NCBI GenBank assembly: GCA_965649545.1
Contig: CBFGLF010000086.1
Span: forward strand, 1-7,568
Reading direction: 5' to 3'
Length of the DNA: 7,568 nucleotides
Source: CABHOJ01 sp965649545
GTDB taxonomy: Bacteria > Pseudomonadota > Gammaproteobacteria > Burkholderiales > Methylophilaceae
Position 1 is the stretch's first letter; the number at the start of each line of letters is the position of its first letter. The translations under genes were made by a program, and so were the position numbers. Below the pieces are notes generated by a model, which made no database searches, was not told the origin of the DNA, and was given only the letters and a program-made list of their open reading frames with translations. Of this stretch, positions 1-5,832 are shown piece by piece.

Positions 1-107
1 GCCTGGCCAACGGCGGTCACGTCACGGTGGATATCGACGACAAGGACGAGATCCAACTGTTGTTCGACACCAAGGAAGAGAGCGGCGCGACGGCAGCCAC
101 AGTCTAA
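1..107 (+). CDS. clpA: C-terminal end of a ClpA-like Clp protease ATPase subunit (partial)
   Basis: Only the last 34 codons are present, read in the frame starting at base 3 and ending with TAA at 105-107. The peptide begins LANGGHVTVDIDDKDEIQLL and ends in an Ala/Thr-rich tail. A 'LANGG-x-V-x-V-D' strand followed by an acidic turn and a short final strand is how many ClpA proteins end, in the small C-terminal D2 domain of the AAA+ unfoldase that feeds substrates to ClpP. The ATPase motifs lie outside the window, so the name rests on this short tail alone. Another Clp/Hsp100 ATPase is possible. The gene ends just before a strong hairpin terminator and converges on the leftward GST-like gene. 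Confidence 0.55.
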   Translation, partial: LANGGHVTVDIDDKDEIQLLFDTKEESGATAATV

Positions 108-130
108 CCGTGTAACGCTTACGCCAGCCA

Positions 131-163
131 ATAAAAAAGCCCTGCTTCACAGGGCTTTTTTAT
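131..163. terminator. Bidirectional intrinsic terminator between clpA-like gene and GST-like gene
   Basis: A perfect 14-bp stem (131-144 pairs with 150-163) encloses a 5-base loop. The stem core is GCCCTG/CAGGGC, flanked by six A on the left and six T on the right, so both transcripts end in a GC stem followed by a U run. It sits 23 bp after the clpA-like stop and 21 bp beyond the stop of the leftward GST-like gene, and can end both convergent transcripts. Confidence 0.88.
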
Positions 164-184
164 TGCGTATCGGCCTGATCGACC

Positions 185-796
185 TCAGGCTTCGACCCAG
201 ACCGGATGTTTCTGCATGATGCTGTCGAACAACGCCGATCGGACCCAAAGCGCCAGCCACGCACGTAAGGCAGGGTAAGGTGCAGCCTCCCACCACACAG
301 GATCGACCGCTGCGAACTGCCGGACGAAAGGGAAGATGGCGATGTCGGCCAGTCGCGGCTCTGGGCACAGCAGATAGGCATGCTGTTGGAGTTGCGTCTC
401 CAGCTGGCTCAGGAAACGTTCACCCTGGGCACGATAGGTTTGCTGCGGATGTTCGGGGAAACGCTCGGCGTATTTGTAGCGATCCAGCGCTTGTTTGAAG
501 CTGCCGTCATTCTCGGCGATGAGGACCTCGCTACGAGCGACATCGTTCAGCCATGCTTGTGGGTCATGTTGAGCGAGCGCCCAGCGCATGATCTCCAGGC
601 TTTCGTCGATCACTGCGCCACCGGGCACTACCAGCACAGGCACCGTACCCTTGGGCGAAGCCGCCAGCATGGCGGCTGGTTTCTGTCTCAGGGCGATCTC
701 ACGAATCTCGACTTCAATCCCGCTGTAATGCAGCGCCATGCGGGCACGCATGGCGTAAGGACAGCGCCGATAGGAATACAGGACCGGCGCTGTCAT
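185..796 (-). CDS. Glutathione S-transferase family protein
   Basis: This 203-residue protein has the two-domain layout of cytosolic GSTs. The thioredoxin-like N-terminal domain (about residues 4-75) opens with a CPYA motif at Cys12, in the position of the catalytic Ser/Cys of bacterial GST-like and glutaredoxin-2-like proteins. It has the cis-proline motif SPKGTVPVL (Pro53) and the Glu65-Ser66 pair that normally holds the glutamyl group of glutathione. Residues 90-200 are the helical C-terminal domain that sets the second substrate. The protein is probably cytoplasmic, acting in glutathione conjugation or thiol exchange; the substrate cannot be told. The ATG at 794-796 has no clear Shine-Dalgarno, and the gene lies 13 bp after the DUF2892 gene, so translation may be coupled. 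It is the last gene of the pyrD transcript, ending at the shared terminator. Confidence 0.85.
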   Translation of the reverse strand: MTAPVLYSYRRCPYAMRARMALHYSGIEVEIREIALRQKPAAMLAASPKGTVPVLVVPGGAVIDESLEIMRWALAQHDPQAWLNDVARSEVLIAENDGSFKQALDRYKYAERFPEHPQQTYRAQGERFLSQLETQLQQHAYLLCPEPRLADIAIFPFVRQFAAVDPVWWEAAPYPALRAWLALWVRSALFDSIMQKHPVWVEA

Positions 797-809
797 CGAC
801 TGAAGGCGA

Positions 810-1010
810 TCAATCCTGTTGGGTCGGGCAGGTCTTGATCCCCAGCATAGAATATGCCGGACACCAGCTGGTCGCTGCGGTGAACAGGGTCACGAGGCCG
901 ATGAGGCCGATCCAGCGCAGATCGGAATCGATGAGGAAGATCAGACTCAGCAACGCCAGCCCGATGATCACGCGCAATATACGGTCAACCGTCCCAACAT
1001 TGGTTTCCAT
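810..1010 (-). CDS. DUF2892 (YgaP-type) small inner-membrane protein
   Basis: This 66-residue protein begins METNVGTVDRILRVIIGLAL, the typical opening of DUF2892 proteins, in which a short Asn-Val-Gly-x-x-Asp-Arg head leads into a hydrophobic hairpin. Two membrane segments are visible at about residues 12-28 and 33-47. After them comes SWCPAYSMLGIKTC, with Cys50 before proline and Cys61. In E. coli YgaP a similar membrane part is fused to a rhodanese; here it stands alone. The function is unknown; a role in handling thiol or sulfur groups at the membrane is only a guess from the cysteines. An in-frame GTG at 1014-1016 would add two residues, but the ATG at 1008-1010 is preferred because AAGGAG lies 7 bases before it. 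The gene starts 11 bp after the pyrD stop. Confidence 0.82.
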   Translation of the reverse strand: METNVGTVDRILRVIIGLALLSLIFLIDSDLRWIGLIGLVTLFTAATSWCPAYSMLGIKTCPTQQD

Positions 1011-1017
1011 GAGCACT

Positions 1018-1023
1018 CTCCTT
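1018..1023 (-). promoter_or_regulatory. Shine-Dalgarno of the DUF2892 gene, overlapping the pyrD stop
   Basis: On the minus strand AAGGAG sits 7 bases before the ATG at 1008-1010. It shares bases with the pyrD TAA stop (1022-1024), so ribosomes ending pyrD stop on top of this site, which favours translational coupling. The spacing picks the ATG over the GTG two codons upstream. Confidence 0.75.
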
Positions 1024-2038
1024 ATCCAAGCGTACGAGATACCTCTTTGACAAGCTGCGGGCCGCGATAGATCAACCCGCTATATAGCTGTACCAGGCTT
1101 GCACCCGCCGCGATCTTCTCGGCGGCATCCTGCCCACTGAGGATACCACCGACACCGATGATGGGCACTTGCCCTTGCAGGCGCTCCGCCAATTGACGAA
1201 TGACCAGGGTCGAGCGATCACGCACCGGCGCACCGGAAAGCCCACCCGCCTCCTCAGCGTTCTGCATGCCCTCCACGGCACTGCGTGCCAGCGTGGTGTT
1301 GGTCGCGATCACGCCATCGAACTGGTGCTGGACCAGCAGGTCAGCGATCTCATGCACCTGCTCCACTTCCAGATCCGGTGCGATCTTGAGGGCGATCGGC
1401 ACGTAGCGTCCGTGGCTTTCCGCCAGCACCCTCTGCTCCTGCTTCAGTGCGGCCAGCAGGTTACCCAGGGCTTCTTTCTCCTGGAGGGCGCGCAGGTTCT
1501 TGGTGTTGGGCGAGGAGATGTTCACCGTGACATAGCTCGCATGCACATACACCTTGCGCAGGCAGATCAGGTAATCGTCCACCGCACGCACATTCGGGGT
1601 ATCGAAGTTCTTGCCGATGTTGATGCCGAGAATGCCTTTGTACCTTGAGCGTTTCACATTCTCGATCAACTGATCGACACCGAGGTTGTTGAACCCGAAA
1701 CGGTTGATGATGCCCTCGGCTTCCGTCACCCGGAACAAGCGCGGTTTGGGATTGCCAGGCTGCGGGCGCGGGGTTACGGTCCCCACCTCGATGAAGCCGA
1801 ATCCCAGCGTTGCCATGCCGTCGATGTAGGCAGCATTCTTGTCGAGGCCAGCTGCCAAGCCGACTGCGCTCGGGAAGGTCAGGCCCATCACTTGCCGCGG
1901 CTTGGTCGCAGGCGGCTTGCCCAGCAGGCGCAACACACCGGTCCGGGCAGCGAAACGAAGTGATTTCAGGGTGATGTCGTGGGCTTTTTCTGCATCGAGT
2001 CGGAAGAGCAAGGGCTTGAAAACTGAGTAGATATCCAT
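1022..2038 (-). CDS. pyrD: Dihydroorotate dehydrogenase (quinone), class 2
   Basis: This protein oxidises dihydroorotate to orotate in pyrimidine synthesis, using FMN and passing electrons to membrane quinones. It has 338 residues against 336 for E. coli PyrD, and is alike along its whole length. The amphipathic N-terminal extension (about residues 1-40, with FRLDAEKAHD) marks class 2 enzymes and forms the quinone tunnel. The FMN and substrate segments are all present: GLAAGLDKN (60-68), EVGTVTPRPQPGNPKPRLFR (84-103), NRFGFNN (112-118), GINIGKN (138-144), VNISSPNT with the catalytic Ser175/176 pair, IATNTT, GGLSGAPV and IIGVGGI. The ATG at 2036-2038 is the only possible start, because an in-frame TAA lies four codons upstream. 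There is no good Shine-Dalgarno close by. A weak sigma-70-like pair (TTGCTT at 2115-2110, GATCAT at 2092-2087, 17-bp spacer) could serve as the promoter. It leads a probable three-gene transcript. Confidence 0.97.
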   Translation of the reverse strand: MDIYSVFKPLLFRLDAEKAHDITLKSLRFAARTGVLRLLGKPPATKPRQVMGLTFPSAVGLAAGLDKNAAYIDGMATLGFGFIEVGTVTPRPQPGNPKPRLFRVTEAEGIINRFGFNNLGVDQLIENVKRSRYKGILGINIGKNFDTPNVRAVDDYLICLRKVYVHASYVTVNISSPNTKNLRALQEKEALGNLLAALKQEQRVLAESHGRYVPIALKIAPDLEVEQVHEIADLLVQHQFDGVIATNTTLARSAVEGMQNAEEAGGLSGAPVRDRSTLVIRQLAERLQGQVPIIGVGGILSGQDAAEKIAAGASLVQLYSGLIYRGPQLVKEVSRTLG

Positions 2039-2126
2039 ACCCGGATTTTACTTGATTTACTCACCTTACTCTTTTGAGTTTTCGCAATGATCCCCATTCA
2101 GTTGAAGTAAAGCAAAAGGTGATGGG

Positions 2127-2948
2127 TTAAGTATCGAGCTGCAAGTTTTTCCGGATGCCTGCATCCATTAGGGTTGCGGGCGCGAATTTCCGAAGTAACT
2201 TCAGACGAAAAGCGAAAGCACCTGCCGTATATTTGAGTTTTGGGTGATTGGCCAGAGCCGCTTTAAGCACTACATCCGCCACGATTTCCGGCGCATCCCC
2301 TGCTTCGATTAGCAGCTTCATTCTTTTTTCCAAGGCCGCGCGTATCTGCTGATATTCATCGAGTTTCGCGTCGGGCTCGAGTGTGTTCGCTTCAAATGCC
2401 GTCTTCGTATAGGCCGGTTGAATAGTCGAGACACGGATGCCCAGCCCACGTAACTCATGATCGAGTGATTCGGAATAGCCCTCTACCGCATGCTTGGTGG
2501 CAGCATAAAGCGCCATATAAGGCGCCGGTAAAAATCCCAGTACGGAACTGATATTAAGGATACGACCACGCCCTTGTGCGCGCATGAAAGGAACGACCGC
2601 ACGGGTCATGCGTACGATTCCGTAAAAATTGGTATCGAAGATGGACTGGGCTTGCTTGATCGAACTCTCTTCCGCTCCAGCAGGAGCGACACTGAACCCT
2701 GCATTGTTGACGAGCAGATCGATGCGTCCTTCACGCGTGATCAACTCATGGATAGCGGATTCGACAGAAGCGTCACTGGTCACGTCCAAAGCCAGCGTTT
2801 CAAAGGCATTCTGACTGGATTGGCCACCTTTTCTACTCGTACCGTAGACTTTGTAACCAGCCTTGGCGAGTCTTTCTGCCGTTGCCTTGCCTATGCCTGA
2901 AGATGCGCCAGTGACGAGTGCGACACTGATACCGTTTTTGTTCATCAT
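2127..2948 (-). CDS. Short-chain dehydrogenase/reductase (classical SDR)
   Basis: This 273-residue protein is a classical SDR: a Rossmann-fold NAD(P)H-dependent oxidoreductase acting on carbonyl or hydroxyl groups. The dinucleotide motif TGASSGIG is at 13-20. Arg39-Lys40 after the second strand favours NADPH. LALDV (52-56) and NNAG (81-84) bind the adenine side. The catalytic set is Asn107, Ser135, Tyr148 and Lys152 (YAATK). The long C-terminal part (about 190-273) resembles SDRs acting on lipid-like or aldehyde substrates, but the substrate is unknown. Two adjacent ATGs (2946-2948 and 2943-2945) both lie within reach of GGAG (5 or 8 bases), so the protein may be one residue shorter. It is divergent from an HxlR regulator that probably controls it. 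Hand counts of sample lines give about 50-52% GC, lower than the GC-rich pyrD and molybdoenzyme genes. Confidence 0.93.
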   Translation of the reverse strand: MMNKNGISVALVTGASSGIGKATAERLAKAGYKVYGTSRKGGQSSQNAFETLALDVTSDASVESAIHELITREGRIDLLVNNAGFSVAPAGAEESSIKQAQSIFDTNFYGIVRMTRAVVPFMRAQGRGRILNISSVLGFLPAPYMALYAATKHAVEGYSESLDHELRGLGIRVSTIQPAYTKTAFEANTLEPDAKLDEYQQIRAALEKRMKLLIEAGDAPEIVADVVLKAALANHPKLKYTAGAFAFRLKLLRKFAPATLMDAGIRKNLQLDT

Positions 2949-2986
2949 TCATTCTCCATTCAGGGTAGATTGCTCATCGTTGAAGT

Positions 2987-3009
2987 GTTACTATCATTTC
3001 GAAAGTAAC
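2987..3009. promoter_or_regulatory. Probable HxlR operator, site 1
   Basis: An imperfect inverted repeat has outer arms GTTACT (2987-2992) and AGTAAC (3004-3009), with matching T and C positions further inside. TTACT...AGTAA symmetry is common at operators of HxlR-family repressors (knowledge of the family). It lies in the shared divergent region and overlaps the -10 and start region of the putative SDR promoter. Its minus-strand core ACTTTCGAAAT recurs with one change in site 2. Confidence 0.55.
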
Positions 3010-3036
3010 AATACTCCCAATTTGAAGAATAGTCAC
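3008..3036 (-). promoter_or_regulatory. Possible sigma-70 promoter for the SDR gene
   Basis: On the minus strand GTGACT (3036-3031) and TATTGT (3013-3008) are spaced by 17 bp. Each matches the -35 or -10 consensus at four of six positions. Transcription would start near base 3001, giving a leader of about 50 bases. Site 1 overlaps the -10 and start, while site 2 ends just beside the -35, which suits repression. It is a weak match and the call is tentative. Confidence 0.3.
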
Positions 3037-3048
3037 TATCGAAATAGT
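3035..3048. promoter_or_regulatory. Probable HxlR operator, site 2, abutting the regulator's start codon
   Basis: A perfect 5-bp inverted repeat ACTAT/ATAGT surrounds CGAA and ends directly at the regulator's ATG (3049). The plus-strand word ACTATCGAAAT matches ACTTTCGAAAT of site 1 (minus strand) at 10 of 11 bases. Binding here would block the regulator's own transcription or translation start. No Shine-Dalgarno is present in this position. Confidence 0.5.
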
Positions 3049-3492
3049 ATGGACAATGAAAATATTCGCAATGAGCCATGTCCGATCGCCCGCAGCTTGG
3101 CTGTAGCCGGTGATGCGTGGAGTCTGCTGATACTGCGGGATGCCCACGGGGGCCTGACACGATTCGACCAGTTTCGGAAAAGCCTAGGGATCGCGCCTAC
3201 GATATTGACGCGACGACTAGCCGCATTAACTGAGGAAGGACTGCTTGAAAAGCGGCGTTATTCCGACCATCCACCGCGTGATGAGTATGTGCTCACAGCC
3301 GCTGGTCGCGACTTCCTGCCGGTGCTGTTCGTGATAGGAGAATGGGGGCGTCAACACCGTCAAGGCGGTAAACTGGTGCGCTTTTTGGATGCTGAAACAG
3401 GTACAGAGATCAAAGCGGTAGCAGTGGACGAAGTCACCGGCGCCAAGATCGGTACGCGTGAGATCCGCATCGTTATGCCGGATGCCAGCTAA
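3049..3492 (+). CDS. HxlR-family winged-helix transcriptional regulator
   Basis: This 147-residue protein has an HxlR-type winged-helix domain at about residues 8-100. The family signature starts CPIARSLAVAGDAWSLLILR (11-30). It continues with a G-x-L/T-R-F-x-x-F segment (34-42), the recognition helix around IAPTILTRRLAALTEEGLLE and the wing RRYSDHPPRDEYVLTAAG. Cys11 matches the conserved N-terminal cysteine that senses electrophiles or oxidants in several family members such as YodB and HypR (established for those proteins; inferred here). Residues 100-147 form a C-terminal extension of unknown role. The reading frame stays open upstream to about 2863, but ATG 3049 is chosen because the family begins about ten residues before the CP motif and an earlier start would run into the divergent SDR gene. 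There is no Shine-Dalgarno, so translation may be weak or leaderless. It probably represses itself and the SDR. Confidence 0.9.
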   Translation: MDNENIRNEPCPIARSLAVAGDAWSLLILRDAHGGLTRFDQFRKSLGIAPTILTRRLAALTEEGLLEKRRYSDHPPRDEYVLTAAGRDFLPVLFVIGEWGRQHRQGGKLVRFLDAETGTEIKAVAVDEVTGAKIGTREIRIVMPDAS

Positions 3493-3512
3493 GCAGAAGC
3501 CAACATCATTGA

Positions 3513-3556
3513 AGTGAAGCAGGCCATATCGTTTCTGCAATATGGCCTGCTTCACT
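3513..3556. terminator. Long perfect hairpin between convergent genes, possible bidirectional terminator
   Basis: A 17-bp perfect stem (3513-3529 pairs with 3540-3556) has a 10-base loop. It begins 20 bases after the regulator's stop and lies 15 bases beyond the stop of the leftward molybdoenzyme gene. Neither side has a T run, so it is not a textbook intrinsic terminator. The location between convergent ends favours a termination or 3'-end-protecting role. A palindromic repeat element is the alternative. Confidence 0.5.
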
Positions 3557-3571
3557 CCCTAAGCACTAACG

Positions 3572-5701
3572 CTAACTGAGCTGCACTTCCACCAGATTAT
3601 CGGAGAACGTGGTCGAATGCCCCATATCCCCAAACTCTGCTGAGCTGATGCAATTCACCGTGCCGTTATTCAACTGTCGCCAGTAACCCAGCGTCGCCAC
3701 CACGATCCCAGGATTCACGTCCTTGGTGATGCGCGCTTCACCCTCGAAGCCACCACGATCGTTGAACACCCGCACCTTGGCACCTTCGGTGATACCACGC
3801 ATATCGGCATCCGCCGGATTCACCATCACGAACTGTTCGCCCTGCCCCTTGATCTTCTCTGCCACGTTGGCATAACAGGAATTGAGGAAGCCATGACTCT
3901 TGGGCGAGATGATGCTGAGCGGATACCTCGCCGCCAGTGCCGGATTGGTGTCCACCGACTCGCGATTGGGCACATAGCCCGGTAGCGGATCGAGATCCTC
4001 CAGCGGCTGGAAGCCTTCGTACATCTGGCGGAACGGCCCGGCAACGAAGTTCTTGGCACCTTCGACATAGAACATGCATTTACCGGTCGGCGTCGGGAAG
4101 TTCCCCTGCTTGTGTGGCGCACGGTCGTCCTTGGTGCCGACCTTGAGACGGGCAAAGCCATGCTCGCGCAGGTAGTTCAGATCGATGCCGTCGCAGGCTG
4201 GGGAATCCCAGGCCACGTAATGTTCCAGGCACTCGCTATCCGACCACTTGAAGTTGTCTTCCTCGAAGCCCAAACGCTTGGCCAGCCGACGGAAGATCTC
4301 GTTGTTCGGCAACGCTTCGCCCGGCGGTTCGATGCACTTGGTGTTGTAGGTCAGGTAGAGGTGGCCCCAGGAGAGGATCATATCCTCCATCTCGGCGCCC
4401 ATGGCGGCTGGCAGCACGATATCGGCGTAGGCCGCGGTATCCGAGATGAAATGGTCGGCGACGATGGTGAACAGGTCTTCCCGTTCCAGGCCCTTGATGA
4501 TCTTGTCGGTCTCCGGCGATTGCGTCACCGGGTTGGTGTTCCATACCATCAGCGACTTGATCGGGGTCTCGAGCGGAATCTCGCCGGTCAGCGCACGGCC
4601 GAGCTGCAGGATGTTGACCACCGGCGTACCTTCGGGGATGAGGTCAGGACGCGAGATCACGTCGAAACGGTACGGATGCTCCCACACCGGGAACTGCAGG
4701 GCACCGCCGCCGACATGGCGCCAGGCGCCGATCAGCGCCGGCAGGCAGGTCACCGCACGGATGGCCTGACTACCGCCGTAGTTACGTTCCAGCGCGACGC
4801 CGAGACGGATCGCGGCGGGCGGGGTGGTGGCGTATTCGCGGGCGAACCTGCGGATATCGTCAGCCGGGATGCCGGTGATCTTGGCGGCCCATTCCGGGGT
4901 ACAGGTCGCGGCGCGCTCGGCGAGCTCCTTATAGCCGACGGTGTAATTGTCGACGTAATCCTGGTCGACCAGGCCTTCTGCGATGATGACGTGCATCATG
5001 GCCATGGCCAGTGCGCCATCTGTCCCCGGCTTGGGTGCGATGTGCCAGTCAGCTTCCTTGGCGGTCTTGGAGGCATAGGAGTCGACGACGACGACCTTGG
5101 CGCCTTTCTTTTGCGCTTCCTTGACGATGTGCCAGTGGTGCAGGTTGGTGGACACTGAATTGCAGGCCCAGATAACGATGTACTTGGAGTGGATGAAGCT
5201 TTCCGGATCGACACCGGCGGTCGGGCCGACGGTCAACAGCCAGGCGGTGCAGGAACCTTCGCCGCAGAAGGTACGTTCGCAGACCGTCGCACCGAGGCGG
5301 TTGAAGAAAGCGTCGCCGCCGTTCAAGCCATGCACCAGCCCCTGGTTGCCGAGGTAACTGGCTGGCAGGATGGCGCGCGGTCCATGTTCCTTGATCAGGG
5401 CTTGCCAGCGCTCGACGATGGTATCCAGTGCTTCGTCCCAGGTGATGCGCGTGAACTGCTTGCTGCCCTTGGGGCCGGTACGCTTCATCGGATACAGCAG
5501 GCGATCCGGATGATAATGCCGTTTTTCGTAATCCTTGAGTTTGACGCAAAGCCCGCCGCGGGTCATCGGATGGTCAGGGTTACCGGTGACGGAGATGAGT
5601 TTCTCGTCCTTGACCGTGAACACCATGCTGCAGGTATCGGGACAATCGTGCGGGCAACCGCCATGATAGGTTTTGACTGACAGATCCACAGGCTTGTTCA
5701 T
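3572..5701 (-). CDS. Molybdopterin-dependent oxidoreductase with N-terminal [4Fe-4S] cluster (formate dehydrogenase/DMSO reductase superfamily)
   Basis: This 709-residue catalytic subunit belongs to the DMSO reductase/formate dehydrogenase superfamily. The N-terminal domain binds one [4Fe-4S] cluster through Cys16, Cys20, Cys24 and Cys52 (spacing X3, X3, X27). Lys54 follows the last cysteine, where related enzymes have the lysine that links cluster to cofactor. Residues from about 66 to 480 form the molybdopterin domain. The likely Mo/W ligand is Cys146 in ERTFCGEGS, aligned by eye with R-V-U/C-H-x-P-S of formate dehydrogenases. Residues 593-709 are the pterin dinucleotide-binding domain. There is no twin-arginine signal, so it should be cytoplasmic. 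No iron-sulfur, cytochrome or membrane partner is encoded beside it, and the substrate is unknown; formate, polysulfide-like or other oxyanion chemistry cannot be told apart here. The start is supported by GAGGAGG seven bases upstream. Confidence 0.93.
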   Translation of the reverse strand: MNKPVDLSVKTYHGGCPHDCPDTCSMVFTVKDEKLISVTGNPDHPMTRGGLCVKLKDYEKRHYHPDRLLYPMKRTGPKGSKQFTRITWDEALDTIVERWQALIKEHGPRAILPASYLGNQGLVHGLNGGDAFFNRLGATVCERTFCGEGSCTAWLLTVGPTAGVDPESFIHSKYIVIWACNSVSTNLHHWHIVKEAQKKGAKVVVVDSYASKTAKEADWHIAPKPGTDGALAMAMMHVIIAEGLVDQDYVDNYTVGYKELAERAATCTPEWAAKITGIPADDIRRFAREYATTPPAAIRLGVALERNYGGSQAIRAVTCLPALIGAWRHVGGGALQFPVWEHPYRFDVISRPDLIPEGTPVVNILQLGRALTGEIPLETPIKSLMVWNTNPVTQSPETDKIIKGLEREDLFTIVADHFISDTAAYADIVLPAAMGAEMEDMILSWGHLYLTYNTKCIEPPGEALPNNEIFRRLAKRLGFEEDNFKWSDSECLEHYVAWDSPACDGIDLNYLREHGFARLKVGTKDDRAPHKQGNFPTPTGKCMFYVEGAKNFVAGPFRQMYEGFQPLEDLDPLPGYVPNRESVDTNPALAARYPLSIISPKSHGFLNSCYANVAEKIKGQGEQFVMVNPADADMRGITEGAKVRVFNDRGGFEGEARITKDVNPGIVVATLGYWRQLNNGTVNCISSAEFGDMGHSTTFSDNLVEVQLS

Positions 5702-5708
5702 TGCAATT

Positions 5709-5715
5709 CCTCCTC
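5709..5715 (-). promoter_or_regulatory. Strong Shine-Dalgarno of the molybdoenzyme gene
   Basis: On the minus strand GAGGAGG lies 7 bases before the ATG at 5699-5701. It is nearly a full anti-16S match, the strongest in the window, and fixes the start codon. Confidence 0.85.
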
Positions 5716-5761
5716 AAGACGCGACATTATTCTTATATGAGATTCAACGGCTATACAGATT

Positions 5762-5790
5762 AGTATATGCCCAACGTTTATTTCTGAAAA
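5762..5790 (-). promoter_or_regulatory. Probable sigma-70 promoter of the molybdoenzyme gene
   Basis: On the minus strand TTTTCA (5790-5785, four of six to the -35 consensus) and TATACT (5767-5762, five of six to the -10) are spaced by exactly 17 bp. Transcription would start near 5755, leaving a leader of about 53 bases that is rich in A and T. It lies just past the terminator of the efflux operon, so the gene appears to be transcribed on its own. Confidence 0.42.
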
Positions 5791-5794
5791 GACC

Positions 5795-5825
5795 AAAAAT
5801 AAAGGCTCCTCACGGAGCCTTTATT
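5795..5825 (-). terminator. Intrinsic terminator of the czcA-PII operon
   Basis: A perfect 12-bp stem (5798-5809 pairs with 5814-5825) has a 4-base loop. On the minus strand the GGCTCC/GGAGCC core is followed by TTTATTTTT, a good U run. It begins 7 bases after the stop of the PII-like gene and should separate this operon from the molybdoenzyme gene. Confidence 0.88.
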
Positions 5826-5832
5826 GGACTTG

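Noticed and set aside
1014..1016. GTG start for the DUF2892 protein
   Set aside because: The Shine-Dalgarno is too close to the GTG and well spaced for the ATG two codons later.
2069..2080. Short palindrome ACTC-TTTT-GAGT upstream of pyrD
   Set aside because: The stem is only 4 bp and is expected by chance in an AT-rich gap; no further support was seen.
2863..3048. Upstream extension of the HxlR regulator to 209 residues
   Set aside because: The added residues match no HxlR family sequence, overlap the start of the divergent SDR gene and would run through both operator-like sites.
3022..3050. TTGAAG with TAGTAT 17 bp later as a plus-strand promoter for the regulator
   Set aside because: The -10 would overlap the regulator's start codon, and no later in-frame start exists before the conserved CPIA motif.
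5082..5098. GAC triplet run inside the molybdoenzyme gene
   Set aside because: It encodes a run of valines in a Rossmann-like beta strand on the other strand and needs no repeat explanation.
4112..5158. Long plus-strand open frame (348 codons) opposite the molybdoenzyme gene
   Set aside because: It lies entirely antisense to a gene with clear motifs; its translation shows no recognisable domain and is the kind of open frame that GC-rich codon bias produces.
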